Source: Alicycliphilus denitrificans_A
GTDB taxonomy: Bacteria; Pseudomonadota; Gammaproteobacteria; Burkholderiales; Burkholderiaceae_C
DNA: 64,000 nt
Direction: 5' to 3'
NCBI RefSeq assembly: GCF_044792555.1
Contig: NZ_CP126238.1
Location: 868,001 to 932,000 of the forward strand
The notes under the pieces: model-generated
Seen by the model: only the letters and a program-made list of their open reading frames with translations
Told to the model about the DNA's origin: nothing
Database searches by the model: none
Program-made: the position numbers and the translations under genes
Shown here: piece after piece, positions 34,964 to 44,154 of the stretch
Numbering within the stretch: the first letter of the stretch is position 1
Layout: each line of letters opens with the position of its first letter

Positions 34964-37339
34964 TCAGTTGCGGAACAAATCGAGGATGCGGCTGCGCTCC
35001 TCCTGCGCCGGCGCCACGGCGGGCGCGGTGGCAGCGGGCGCATCCATACCCAGGCTGGGGATGCCGGCGCTGCGAGCGTACTCGTCGTAGAACCACTCGC
35101 CGCTCACGTTCACCACGCCGGGGGGCACGGTGGGCTCGGCCACGGGCACGCCCTTGAGCGCCTTGTCCATGAAGCTGATCCAGATGGGCAATGCCAGGCC
35201 GCCACCGGTCTCGCGGCTGCCCAGGTTGCGCGGCTGGTCGTAGCCAATCCAGGTCACGGCCGTCAGCGTGGGCTGAAAGCCGGCGAACCAGGCATCCACC
35301 GAATCGTTGGTGGTGCCGGTCTTGCCGTACAGATCGGGACGCTTGAGCGTGGCCTGCGCACGTGCGGCCGTGCCCGAGCGCGTGATCTCCTGCAGCAGGC
35401 TGTTCATGATGAAGGCGTTGCGCGCGTCGATGGCGCGCGGGTTGTCCTCGGTGGCCGGCGGCTGGAAGTTGGACAGGATGCGGCCCTTGTGATCGGTCAC
35501 GCGGGTGATCAGGTAGGGGTTGACGCGGTAGCCGCCGTTGGCAAACGCCGAATAACCCGTCGCCATCTGCATCGGCGTGACCGAACCCGCGCCCAGCGCC
35601 ATCGTCAGGTAGGCCGGGTGCTTGTCGGCGTCAAAGCCGAAGCGGCTCACCCATTCCTGTGCGGTCTTGGGGCCCACGGCCTGCAGCACGCGGATGGAGA
35701 CCATGTTCTTGGACTTCGCCAGGCCCGTGCGCAAGGTCATCGGGCCGTCGTATTTGCCGTCGTAGTTCTTGGGCTCCCAGGGCTGTGCGCCCGTCGCACC
35801 GGCGCTGAAAAATATCGGCGCATCATTGACGACCGTGGCCGGCGTGAAGCCTTTTTCGAGAGCCGCGGAATAGATGAAGGGCTTGAAGGACGAGCCCGGC
35901 TGGCGCCATGCCTGGGTGACATGGTTGAACTTGTTCTTGTCAAAGTCGAAGCCGCCCACCAGCGCGCGTATGGCGCCCGAGCGCGGGTCAATGGCCACGA
36001 AGGCACCCTCCACCTCGGGCAGTTGGGTGATCTCCCAGGTCTTTTTCGGCGTCTGTAGCACGCGAATGACGGCGCCGCGGCGCAGCTTGATGTTCGGCGG
36101 GGCCTTGTCGCTCAGCCCCGACTGGGCGGGCTTGAGGCCCTCGCCGGTGATCTCGATCTGCTCGCCATCGGCGCGTGCGGCAACGATCTTCTTGGCGTTG
36201 GCCTCGAGCACCACGGCCGCCAGCACATCGCCGTTGTCGGGGTGGTTGGCCAGTGCGTCATCAATCGCGTCCTCGACCTCGGCGGCGCTGCTGGGCAGGC
36301 TCACGAAACGCTCGGGGCCACGGTAATGCTGGCGTCGCTCGTAATCCATGATGCCCTTGCGCAGGGCGGCGTAGGCCACCTCCTGCTCGCCCGCATTCAG
36401 GGTGGTGTAGACGTTCAGGCCGCGGGTATAGGCCTCGGCGCCGTACTGGGCAAAAATCAGCTGGCGCGCCATCTCGGCGACATATTCGGCATGCACGCGG
36501 GTGCTGTCGGTGGACGAGCGCAGCCTGAGATCTTCCTGCTTGGCTGCGGCGGCCTGTGCAGCGGTGATGAAGCCGTTGTCCAGCATGCGCTCGATGATGT
36601 AGAGCTGGCGCACGCGGGCGCGCTTGGGGTTGCTGATCGGGTTGTAGGCCGAGGGGGCCTTGGGCAGGCCGGCCAGCATGGCGGCCTCGGCGATGGAGAT
36701 GGACTTCAGCGGCTTGCCAAAATAGGCCTCGGAGGCGGCTGCAAAACCGTAGGCGCGATTCCCCAGATAAATCTGGTTCATATAGATCTCGAGAATCTGA
36801 TTCTTTGTCAGCAAATGCTCAAGCTTAAAAGTTAACAATATTTCATATATTTTTCGCGTCAATGTTTTTTCTGATGAGAGATAAACATTGCGCGCCACCT
36901 GCATGGTGATGGTGGAGGCGCCCTGGCTTTTCGCCCGGCCCAGGTTGGCCAGGGCCGCGCGCAGCACGCCCTTGTAGTCCACGCCGCCATGCTCGAAAAA
37001 GCGCGCGTCCTCAATGGCCAGCACGGCCTGGGTCATCACGGCCGGAATGTCCGCGATGGGGGTGAGGTTGCGGCGCTCTTCGCCAAATTCGCCGAGCAAT
37101 GCGCCCTCGGTGGAGTACACGCGCAGCGGCAGCTTGGGGCGGTAGTCGGCCAGATCGGAAACGTCGGGCAGATTGGGGTAGGCCATGGCCAGGCCTACGC
37201 CCACCACCAGCATGGCCGCCAGCGCACCCGCTGCGCCCAGGCCTGCGAGCCAGACCACAGCGCGCAGCAGCCAGCGTAGCCAGCGTGGCGAATGGGCGGG
37301 GGGTTTGGGGGAGGGGGCTTTTTCTCGTGAATGCGGCAT
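34964..37339 (-). CDS. mrcA: Penicillin-binding protein 1A (bifunctional transglycosylase/transpeptidase)
   Basis: About 791 residues from the ATG at 37339; a TTG three codons earlier is possible. A cytoplasmic tail and one membrane helix (residues about 22-55) precede the GT51 glycosyltransferase domain (IEDARFFEHGGVDYKG, GASTITMQVARNVYLS). An OB-like insert follows (VEDAIDDALANHPDNGDVLA to LRRGAVIRVLQ). The transpeptidase has SxxK in GSSFKPF, SxN in AKSKNMVS and KTG in YGKTGTTND. It polymerises and cross-links peptidoglycan in the periplasm. It is divergent from pilM, the usual order for these genes. A patch at about 36780-36895 uses strikingly AT-rich codons. Confidence 0.96.
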   Translation of the reverse strand: MPHSREKAPSPKPPAHSPRWLRWLLRAVVWLAGLGAAGALAAMLVVGVGLAMAYPNLPDVSDLADYRPKLPLRVYSTEGALLGEFGEERRNLTPIADIPAVMTQAVLAIEDARFFEHGGVDYKGVLRAALANLGRAKSQGASTITMQVARNVYLSSEKTLTRKIYEILLTFKLEHLLTKNQILEIYMNQIYLGNRAYGFAAASEAYFGKPLKSISIAEAAMLAGLPKAPSAYNPISNPKRARVRQLYIIERMLDNGFITAAQAAAAKQEDLRLRSSTDSTRVHAEYVAEMARQLIFAQYGAEAYTRGLNVYTTLNAGEQEVAYAALRKGIMDYERRQHYRGPERFVSLPSSAAEVEDAIDDALANHPDNGDVLAAVVLEANAKKIVAARADGEQIEITGEGLKPAQSGLSDKAPPNIKLRRGAVIRVLQTPKKTWEITQLPEVEGAFVAIDPRSGAIRALVGGFDFDKNKFNHVTQAWRQPGSSFKPFIYSAALEKGFTPATVVNDAPIFFSAGATGAQPWEPKNYDGKYDGPMTLRTGLAKSKNMVSIRVLQAVGPKTAQEWVSRFGFDADKHPAYLTMALGAGSVTPMQMATGYSAFANGGYRVNPYLITRVTDHKGRILSNFQPPATEDNPRAIDARNAFIMNSLLQEITRSGTAARAQATLKRPDLYGKTGTTNDSVDAWFAGFQPTLTAVTWIGYDQPRNLGSRETGGGLALPIWISFMDKALKGVPVAEPTVPPGVVNVSGEWFYDEYARSAGIPSLGMDAPAATAPAVAPAQEERSRILDLFRN

Positions 37340-37518
37340 AGGGCTCAATCGGCAAGCAACCTCACATTATAAAAATTCGAGGCTTGCCCATCCCTGATGG
37401 GATGTGTCAGATGGTGTTGGTAGGCAGACCTGAAAGCGACTCGAAAATTCCCTTATCAATAACAGAAAAATCGTCGGCTTTTGACAACGCAACAGATGTA
37501 TCAGTGGCGTAAAACTCT

Positions 37519-37547
37519 TTGCTGGTGTAGGAGCATACTGATAGGAT
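37519..37547 (+). promoter_or_regulatory. Candidate promoter of the pilMNOPQ operon
   Basis: TTGCTG (37519-37524), a 17-base spacer and TAGGAT (37542-37547) make a plausible sigma-70 promoter in the 262-bp mrcA-pilM gap, about 55 bp before the pilM start. The gap is AT-richer than its surroundings and contains other A/T tracts; the choice is tentative. Confidence 0.4.
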
Positions 37548-37601
37548 TCATGTGAAGTGTTAGGTTTTGTTGCGTCATATCGGTAAGTTACGGGGGGAGC
37601 C

Positions 37602-38681
37602 GTGATCTCAATGGGGTCGTTGTTCAGTCGTCAGCCGGCTCCATTGTTAGGGGTCGACATCAGCTCTTCCAGCGTCAAGCTGGTGGAGCTTGGGCGTGAT
37701 AAGGGAGGTGCCCTGGTTCTCGAGTGCTGTGCCATCGAGCAACTGGAACGAGGGTGGATCACCGATGGCAACATCGAAAAATTCGACGAGGTTGCCGACG
37801 CCTTGCGCCGGCTGGTGAAAAAAAGCGGCACCAAGACGAAGAACGTGGCGCTGGCCTTGCCTCCGTCCGCGGTGATCACCAAGCGCATCAGCCTGCCTGG
37901 CGGCATGACCGAGCAGGAGTTGGAGGTGCAGGTCGAATCCGAGGCCAACCAGTACATCCCGTTTTCACTCGATGAGGTGAGCCTGGATTTCTGCGTCGTC
38001 GGCCCGAGCAAGAATGCGCCTGGCGATGTGGATGTGCTGATTGCCGCATCGCGCAAGGAAAAGGTCCAGGATCGCCAGGGCCTGGCGGAAGCCGCCGGCC
38101 TCAAGCCCGTGATTGTGGACATCGAGTCCCATGCCGCGCGCCTGGCCGTCGGTCGCCTCATCGAGGCCCTGCCGAACCGCGGCACGGATGCGGTGGTGGC
38201 CCTGTTCGAGGTGGGTGCGCTCACCACCAGCATGCAGGTCATCCGCAACGACGACGTGCTGTATGAGCGCGACCAGGCCTTCGGCGGCGCGCAGCTGACG
38301 CAGCTCATCGTGCGCCAGTACGGCTTTTCCCAGGAGGAGGCCGAGAGCAAGAAGCGCAACGGTGATCTGCCGGAAGACTATCAATCTGCCGTGCTGAGCC
38401 CCTTCGTGGACAGCCTGGCCCAGGAGGTCGGGCGCGCCCTGCAGTTTTTCTTCACCAGCACGCCCTATCACCGGGTGGATCACATCATGCTGGCCGGCGG
38501 CTCCGCTCCGCTGCATGGCCTGACCCAGGCAGTGACCGAGAGCACCGGCTTTGCCTGCAGCATCATCAACCCGTTTGAGGGCATGGACGTAGGTGGCGCG
38601 GTACGTCTCAGGAAAATGGCGCGCGAGGCGCCGTCCTATCTGACGTCCTGCGGACTGGCGATGCGGAGGTTCGTGCAGTGA
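37602..38681 (+). CDS. pilM: Type IV pilus assembly ATPase-like protein PilM
   Basis: Encodes 359 residues from a GTG at 37602 that follows GGGGGAG by three bases; the ATG at 37611 is better spaced and is an alternative. The actin-like fold is seen in LLGVDISSSSVKLVELG, the segment VALALPPSAVITKRISLP and the ATP site region MLAGGSAPLHGL near the C terminus. PilM binds the PilN N terminus on the cytoplasmic face and helps align the pilus motor. It opens the pilMNOPQ operon; pilN starts inside its stop codon. Confidence 0.97.
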   Translation: MISMGSLFSRQPAPLLGVDISSSSVKLVELGRDKGGALVLECCAIEQLERGWITDGNIEKFDEVADALRRLVKKSGTKTKNVALALPPSAVITKRISLPGGMTEQELEVQVESEANQYIPFSLDEVSLDFCVVGPSKNAPGDVDVLIAASRKEKVQDRQGLAEAAGLKPVIVDIESHAARLAVGRLIEALPNRGTDAVVALFEVGALTTSMQVIRNDDVLYERDQAFGGAQLTQLIVRQYGFSQEEAESKKRNGDLPEDYQSAVLSPFVDSLAQEVGRALQFFFTSTPYHRVDHIMLAGGSAPLHGLTQAVTESTGFACSIINPFEGMDVGGAVRLRKMAREAPSYLTSCGLAMRRFVQ

Positions 38682-39289
38682 TTCTGATCAACCTGCTCCC
38701 GCACCGGGAAGTTGCACGCAAACGCCGGCGCGAGACGTTTCAGGCCATCATGATGGCCTCGGCTTTGGCTGGCCTGGTCATTGCCGCGGTGATTTACTGG
38801 TGGTTCCAGATGATGATCACCGATCAGCAGGACAGGAACAGTTTTCTGCGCGGCGAGATTCAGGTGCTGGAGCGCCAGATCAAGGAAATCGCCAACCTCG
38901 AAGAGGAAATCACCGCGCTTCAGGCACGTCAGAGGGCCGTGGAAGACCTGCAGTCCGATCGCAACCTGCCGGTTCACCTGCTCAACGAAATGGTCAAGCA
39001 ACTACCTGACGGCGTGTACGTGACCAGCCTCAAGCAGGCCGACCAAATCGTCACCATGCAGGGTATGGCGCAGTCCAATGAGCGGGTTTCCGAGATGCTG
39101 CGCAACCTGAGCAACAACACGCCCTGGCTTGCCAAGCCCGAGTTGGTGGAAATCATTGCCGCCAATGTGTCCTTGTCCCCCAAGGACCAGCGCCGCGTGG
39201 CGTCGTTCAATCTGCGTTTCCGCCTGGTGCGCAGCTCCGAGGCGCAAAAGGCGATGGGCGCTGCAAGTGAAGCGGCGGCAGGGAAATAG
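38678..39289 (+). CDS. pilN: Type IV pilus assembly protein PilN
   Basis: Encodes 203 residues from a GTG overlapping the pilM stop codon. The N-terminal cytoplasmic INLLPHREVARKRRR is the conserved peptide that docks into PilM. One membrane helix follows (ASALAGLVIAAVIYWWF), then a coiled coil (EIQVLERQIKEIANLEEEI) and a ferredoxin-like periplasmic domain. It dimerises with PilO to link the inner-membrane platform to PilP and the PilQ secretin. pilO starts two bases downstream. Confidence 0.96.
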   Translation: MILINLLPHREVARKRRRETFQAIMMASALAGLVIAAVIYWWFQMMITDQQDRNSFLRGEIQVLERQIKEIANLEEEITALQARQRAVEDLQSDRNLPVHLLNEMVKQLPDGVYVTSLKQADQIVTMQGMAQSNERVSEMLRNLSNNTPWLAKPELVEIIAANVSLSPKDQRRVASFNLRFRLVRSSEAQKAMGAASEAAAGK

Positions 39290-39291
39290 AC

Positions 39292-39969
39292 ATGGCCAAG
39301 AAGAAAGCGCCGAAGGTTGACTTCGCCAGGCTGCAAGGGGATTTGCAGCATCAGTTCCAGAACCTGGATCCCAAGGATCCGTCGCAATGGCCGGTATTGC
39401 CGCGCACCTTGCTGTGCGTGCTGATCGCCGTCGGTGTGGCCACGTTTCTGTGGTTCTTCAAGCTCTCTGAATTTGAAGAGGAGCTGACCGCAGAGCGCAA
39501 TACCGAACAGACCTTGCGTGCCGACTATCAGAAAAAACTCGTGAAGGCAGTCAGCCTGGATGCCTTGAAGCAGCAGCGTGAGCAGATTCAGCAATACGTG
39601 ATCCAGCTCGAAAAGCAATTGCCCAGCAAGGCGGAAATGTCGGCCCTGCTGTCCGATATCAACCAGGCCGGCCTGGGGCGCAGCCTGCAATTCGAACTGT
39701 TCCGCCCGGGCCAGGTGGTGGTCAAGGATTACTACGCCGAACTGCCCATTGCGATCCGCGTGGTGGGCAAATACCACGACGTGGGTGCATTCGCATCCGA
39801 TGTGGCCAATCTCTCGCGCATTGTGACCCTGAACAATCTTTCGCTGGCTCCTGCCAGCAAGGATGTGCATGGCAACCTGACCATGGAGGCCACGGCCAGA
39901 ACCTTCCGCTACCTCGATCCCGAGGAGATACAGGCCCAGAAGGCCGCAGCGAAAGGAGCCAAGAAATGA
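39292..39969 (+). CDS. pilO: Type IV pilus assembly protein PilO
   Basis: Encodes 225 residues. A short basic cytoplasmic N terminus is followed by one membrane helix (LPRTLLCVLIAVGVATFLWFF, residues about 40-60, quoted in part as VLIAVGVATF). A coiled coil comes next (EEELTAERNTEQTLRADYQ), then a ferredoxin-like domain with LELFRPGQ-type strands (QFELFRPGQVVVKDYYAELP). It pairs with PilN in the alignment subcomplex. It overlaps pilP by four bases. Confidence 0.96.
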   Translation: MAKKKAPKVDFARLQGDLQHQFQNLDPKDPSQWPVLPRTLLCVLIAVGVATFLWFFKLSEFEEELTAERNTEQTLRADYQKKLVKAVSLDALKQQREQIQQYVIQLEKQLPSKAEMSALLSDINQAGLGRSLQFELFRPGQVVVKDYYAELPIAIRVVGKYHDVGAFASDVANLSRIVTLNNLSLAPASKDVHGNLTMEATARTFRYLDPEEIQAQKAAAKGAKK

Positions 39970-40523
39970 TGCGCTTTTGCTGCAGGCCGTTCATCGCGGT
40001 GATGGGCGTGTTGATGCTGGCTGGTTGTAGCGGCAATGACGAAGACGAACTGCGCCAGTGGATGGCCGATCTGCGTGCCACCACCAAGCCACGCGTCACG
40101 CCGCTCTCCGAGCCCAAGCAATTTCTTCCGCAGGATTACAACGGGGACGGCAAGATGGAGCCATTCAATCCGTTGAAACTGACGCAGGTCTTGCGTCGGG
40201 AGTCATCGGAAAATGTGGCCAATGCCTCCCTGATTGCGCCCGAGATGAGCAGGCGCAAAGAGCCGCTGGAGGCTTATCCGCTCGATACCGTGAAGATGGT
40301 CGGCAGCCTGAATAAAACCGGGGTTCCGACCGCATTGGTCAGCGTGGACAAGCTGCTATACCAAGTGCGCACAGGTAATTATCTCGGCCAGAACTACGGA
40401 AAAATTATCGGAATATCGGAAACGAATATCCGTTTGCGCGAGATAGTCCAGGACTCCACGGGGGATTGGGTGGAGCGCATGACAACACTGGACCTGCAAG
40501 AGGGAAATGAGGTGAGGAAATGA
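39966..40523 (+). CDS. pilP: Type IV pilus lipoprotein PilP
   Basis: Encodes 185 residues. The signal peptide ends in the lipobox LAGC with Cys21 as the lipidated residue. A flexible region follows, with EPKQFLPQDYNGDGKMEPFN. The C-terminal beta-sandwich contains KMVGSLNKTGVPTALVSVD, GNYLGQNYGKIIGISETNI and TTLDLQEG. PilP ties the inner-membrane PilNO complex to the N0 domain of PilQ. The codons at 40370-40450 within the sandwich are AT-richer than the rest. Confidence 0.96.
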   Translation: MMRFCCRPFIAVMGVLMLAGCSGNDEDELRQWMADLRATTKPRVTPLSEPKQFLPQDYNGDGKMEPFNPLKLTQVLRRESSENVANASLIAPEMSRRKEPLEAYPLDTVKMVGSLNKTGVPTALVSVDKLLYQVRTGNYLGQNYGKIIGISETNIRLREIVQDSTGDWVERMTTLDLQEGNEVRK

Positions 40524-42670
40524 TTCAGCAGCAATCTCGTTTGCCCCGGCATCTTTGGCTGGCCGGCGCAGCCATCGTGGCAGTCCTGGGCGCCACGGCA
40601 TCGCATGCGCGGGGTTCCATTGAATCGATCTCGGGTTTCCTGCAAGGCGGCGCCGAGGTGCTGCGCATCGAATTTTCGGAACCTCAGACCGAGCTGCCCA
40701 CGGGATTTTCCATTCAGACCCCGGCGCGTATTGCCTTGGACTTTCCCGGTACTACCAATGCCTCGGGCCGCTCCTTGGTGGAAATCAACCAGGGCAACGT
40801 CAAGTCAGCCAACCTCGTCGAGGCCGGCGAACGCTCGCGCATCGTCTTGAACCTTAAGCAGCCCACGACGTACCGCACTGAGCTGCATGGCAAGACGGTG
40901 CTGGTGCTGCTCGATGCCGTCACCGGCGGCGCGCGTGTCGCCAGTGGATCATCGGCCGTGTTTGCCGAAAGTCAGAATGCCGACATGCTGCCGCTCAAGG
41001 ACCTGGACTTCCGCCGTGGCACCGACGGCGCCGGCCGCATCGTCGTGGGCCTGGCCAACAACCAGGTGGGCGTGGACCTCAGGCTTCAAGGCAAGGGCCT
41101 GGTGATCGATTTCCTGCGCTCGTCGCTGCCCGAGGGGCTGCGCCGGCGGCTTGATGTGTCGGACTTCGGCACCCCGGTGCAGATCATCACCGCCGCCCAG
41201 CAGGGTGAGCGCGTGCGCCTGACCATAGATCCCGTGGGCGACTGGGAGCACAGCGCCTACCAAAGCGATAACCAGTTTGTCGTCGAGGTGCGCCCCAAGA
41301 AGGTCGACCTGTCCAAGCTGACCCAGGGCCCCAACTACACCGGCGAAAAGTTGTCGCTGAACTTCCAGAACATCGAAGTGCGCTCGCTGCTGCAGGTGAT
41401 CGCCGACTTCACCAATTTCAACATCGTCACCTCCGACACCGTCACGGGCGCGCTGACCCTGCGCCTGAAGGACGTGCCTTGGGACCAGGCCCTGCAGATC
41501 ATCATGGACGCCAAGGGTCTTGGCATGCGCAAGTCCGGCACCGTGCTGTGGATTGCGCCCAAGGACGAGATCGACGAGCGCACACGCAAGGACTACGAAG
41601 CCGCCCAGGCCATTGCCAAGCTGGAGCCCCTGCGCACGCAGGCCTACCAGCTGAACTATGCCAAGGCGGCTGATATGGTGGTGCAGCTGACCACCAACAC
41701 CTCTTCGGGCAGCGGCGGCGGCAGCTCCAGCCAGAACACGCGCTTTCTGTCGCAGCGCGGCAATGCCATCGCCGAGCCGCGCACCAACCAGCTGTTCGTG
41801 ACCGACACGCCCGCCAAGCTGGAGGAGGTGCGCCAGCTGCTGCAGACGCTGGACGTGCCGGTGCGCCAGGTCATGATCGAGGCCCGCATCGTCGAGGCGC
41901 GCGACACCTTTGGCCGCTCCCTGGGCGTGCGCCTGGGCGGCGGCGACCTGCGCGCCAACCGCGGCGGCGACGGCGGCTACGGCATAGGCGGGGACAACCG
42001 CGTGGCCTGGGGTACCAATTACTCCAACGCCACCAATTCCAGCGGGTTTGGTGGTCCTGTGAACGTGGGGGGCAATTTCGTCAACCTGCCGGCGTCGCTG
42101 TCCAGCGGCCAGGCGGTGGGCTCGTTTGCCCTGTCCATCTTCAACTCGGCCGCCAACCGCTTCCTGACCCTGGAGTTGTCCGCCATGGAGGCCGACGGCC
42201 AGGGCAAGGTGGTATCGAGCCCGCGCCTGATCACCGCCGACCAGACCAAGGCCCTGATCGAGCAGGGTACCGAGTACCCCTACACGGTCACCGCCCCCAA
42301 CGGCGCCACCACCATCGCCTTCAAGAAGGCGGTGCTCAAGCTGGAGGTCGTTCCGCAAATCACGCCCGAGGGCAACATCATCCTCGACCTGGACGTCAAC
42401 AAGGACAGCCGCGGCGAGAGCACTACCCAGGGCGTCGCCATAGACACCAAGCACATCAAGACCCAGGTGCTGGTGGAAAACGGCGGCACCGTGGTGATTG
42501 GTGGCATCTTCGAGATGGAAGAAACCAATCAGGAAAACAAGATACCCGTGCTGGGTGATGTGCCGGTGGTGGGCAACCTGTTCAAGAGCCGCACCAAGGA
42601 ATCCATGAAGCGGGAGATGCTGGTGTTTATTACGCCCAAGGTCATTACGGATCGCGGGCCTGTGCGGTGA
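40520..42670 (+). CDS. pilQ: Type IV pilus secretin PilQ
   Basis: Encodes 716 residues. A signal peptide of about 30 residues is followed by two AMIN domains that bind peptidoglycan (LRIEFSEPQTELPTGF region and IVVGLANNQVGVDLRLQ). The STN/N0 domain comes next (ISLNFQNIEV-type, here LSLNFQNIEVRSLLQVIADF), then an N1 domain and the secretin core ending NKIPVLGDVPVVGNLFKSR and EMLVFITPKV. It forms the outer-membrane gate for the type IV pilus. It overlaps pilP by four bases. In related genomes aroK follows; here a lipoprotein gene does. Confidence 0.97.
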   Translation: MIQQQSRLPRHLWLAGAAIVAVLGATASHARGSIESISGFLQGGAEVLRIEFSEPQTELPTGFSIQTPARIALDFPGTTNASGRSLVEINQGNVKSANLVEAGERSRIVLNLKQPTTYRTELHGKTVLVLLDAVTGGARVASGSSAVFAESQNADMLPLKDLDFRRGTDGAGRIVVGLANNQVGVDLRLQGKGLVIDFLRSSLPEGLRRRLDVSDFGTPVQIITAAQQGERVRLTIDPVGDWEHSAYQSDNQFVVEVRPKKVDLSKLTQGPNYTGEKLSLNFQNIEVRSLLQVIADFTNFNIVTSDTVTGALTLRLKDVPWDQALQIIMDAKGLGMRKSGTVLWIAPKDEIDERTRKDYEAAQAIAKLEPLRTQAYQLNYAKAADMVVQLTTNTSSGSGGGSSSQNTRFLSQRGNAIAEPRTNQLFVTDTPAKLEEVRQLLQTLDVPVRQVMIEARIVEARDTFGRSLGVRLGGGDLRANRGGDGGYGIGGDNRVAWGTNYSNATNSSGFGGPVNVGGNFVNLPASLSSGQAVGSFALSIFNSAANRFLTLELSAMEADGQGKVVSSPRLITADQTKALIEQGTEYPYTVTAPNGATTIAFKKAVLKLEVVPQITPEGNIILDLDVNKDSRGESTTQGVAIDTKHIKTQVLVENGGTVVIGGIFEMEETNQENKIPVLGDVPVVGNLFKSRTKESMKREMLVFITPKVITDRGPVR

Positions 42671-42690
42671 TTATGGAAAGTAAGAACGTC

Positions 42691-44091
42691 ATGAAAATTT
42701 TGAAAGCAATATTCGTCTTCGCGGTTTTTTTGGGCGCTTTGGCTGCATGTGGTGGTGGCGGTGGTTCCCCTGGTGGTCAGCCCGGTAAGACATTGCTAAC
42801 CACGGCGCCCTCGCCGGTAACCTTGCTGCCAGGCTCCAGTGGCCAGTATGAAATATCGGGTGGCGTACCACCGTACCGGGTTGGTAATAGCGACACGGCG
42901 ATCGCCGTGGGGGCTGTCAATGGGACGAGGTTGCTGATTGGTGCCGTAAATACCGGTAACTCTGTAGTCAACGTGATGGACAACGCAGGAGCTATGGTGG
43001 GAGTAGCGGTAAACGTAGGCTCTAGCATTCCGCTGACCAGCACGGCACCGGAGGCGCTCACCATTGGGGTGGGACCGGCATCGATGCGTACCTTCACGAT
43101 CCGCGGCGGTGTTCCGCCTTATATGGTTGAGGGCTCCAACGCCAATGCGTTCACAGCCGCCAAGATCGGTGGGAATCAGTTCAGCGTGACGGGCATGGCC
43201 ATTGGCGCAGGTGTGGTGACGGTGACCGATGCGGCCAACACCAAGCTGGGTGTGGCAGTGACGGTGGGGGCACCTGAGTTGCGCGTGTCGCCTACAGAGC
43301 TGAAAATTTTCCCTGGCATTGATGCGGTGGTGAAAATCTCTGGTGGTCAACCGCCCTATCAAGTGGCGGGCGGCATCCCATCGGCCATCCAGCTCACCAT
43401 CTCGGGTGACGAAATGCATATCAAAGGCCTGTTGGCATCCAAGCTTGAGGTTGGAGTTGCCGATGCCACGGGACAGACCGTCAAGGTAACTGTTGAGGTG
43501 ACCAATGGCACCGGGGTGTTCAATATCATGCCAGGCGCCCTTTCGATTACCGAAGATGACAACCAGGATATTCGTCTGAACATCTATGGGGCTGCGTCTG
43601 GTCCGGTGTGCTTCTTTACCGACCGCACTCAGTTGCAGCCTCAAGTTGGCGGTTGCCCCACCAATCCGTCATCCGTAACCTTGGTGACAGGTTCCGCTGG
43701 CTCGCGTTGCGTGAATGGCAATACAGATGTCACTTTGACGGCAGTGGACTCCTTGGGTGCAGTGGCTACGGCCGTGGTTACGATCGTGGATAACGGTGGA
43801 TGCGCTATGCAAGCCCCTCCCGTGACTGCCTCGACGACTGCGGTGACACTCAACCGCGCCAATCCGGGAGCTATTCCACCGGTGCCTGCGTCCACGGCGC
43901 AGATTCTGATTAGGGGTGGTTCCGGCGAATACACCGTGACGGCGGATAATTCGAGCCTGGCAACCGCAACCATGAACGGGAACGTGCTTTCAGTCACAAG
44001 TGGAACCCAGGCGGGCAATACAGCTGTGCGGGTCTATGACCAGCGACAGCTCAATGCCGCACCTGTAACTATCAATGTGACCATCCAATAG
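42691..44091 (+). CDS. Ig-like repeat lipoprotein of unknown function
   Basis: About 466 residues from the ATG at 42691 (MKILK); in-frame starts at 42667 (GTG) and 42673 would add 6-8 residues. The signal peptide ends in a lipobox LAAC followed by a Gly-rich linker. The rest is a row of about five beta-rich modules sharing SGGVPPYRV, RGGVPPYMV, SGGQPPYQV and RGGSGEYTV motifs with VTVTDA-type ends, as in bacterial Ig-like folds. The codons look poorer in GC than those of pilQ or most of aroB. It sits between pilQ and aroB where aroK is usual and ends with its own terminator. Function is unknown; a surface or periplasmic adhesion or pilus-linked role is only a guess. Confidence 0.8.
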   Translation: MKILKAIFVFAVFLGALAACGGGGGSPGGQPGKTLLTTAPSPVTLLPGSSGQYEISGGVPPYRVGNSDTAIAVGAVNGTRLLIGAVNTGNSVVNVMDNAGAMVGVAVNVGSSIPLTSTAPEALTIGVGPASMRTFTIRGGVPPYMVEGSNANAFTAAKIGGNQFSVTGMAIGAGVVTVTDAANTKLGVAVTVGAPELRVSPTELKIFPGIDAVVKISGGQPPYQVAGGIPSAIQLTISGDEMHIKGLLASKLEVGVADATGQTVKVTVEVTNGTGVFNIMPGALSITEDDNQDIRLNIYGAASGPVCFFTDRTQLQPQVGGCPTNPSSVTLVTGSAGSRCVNGNTDVTLTAVDSLGAVATAVVTIVDNGGCAMQAPPVTASTTAVTLNRANPGAIPPVPASTAQILIRGGSGEYTVTADNSSLATATMNGNVLSVTSGTQAGNTAVRVYDQRQLNAAPVTINVTIQ

Positions 44092-44111
44092 CAATAAATT
44101 CGCTTATCCTC

Positions 44112-44142
44112 AATCCCCGGCCTGTCCGGGGATTTTGTTTTC
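44112..44142 (+). terminator. Terminator between the Ig-like lipoprotein gene and aroB
   Basis: AATCCCCGG (44112-44120) pairs with CCGGGGATT (44126-44134) around CCTGT and is followed by TTGTTTT. It lies about 20 bp after the lipoprotein stop codon and about 20 bp before aroB, so aroB needs its own promoter or readthrough. Confidence 0.85.
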
Positions 44143-44154
44143 TGTAAGGCTTTG

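Noticed and set aside
37478..37500. TTGACA at about 37480 as the -35 box of the pil promoter
   Set aside because: No acceptable -10 box lies 16-18 bp downstream.
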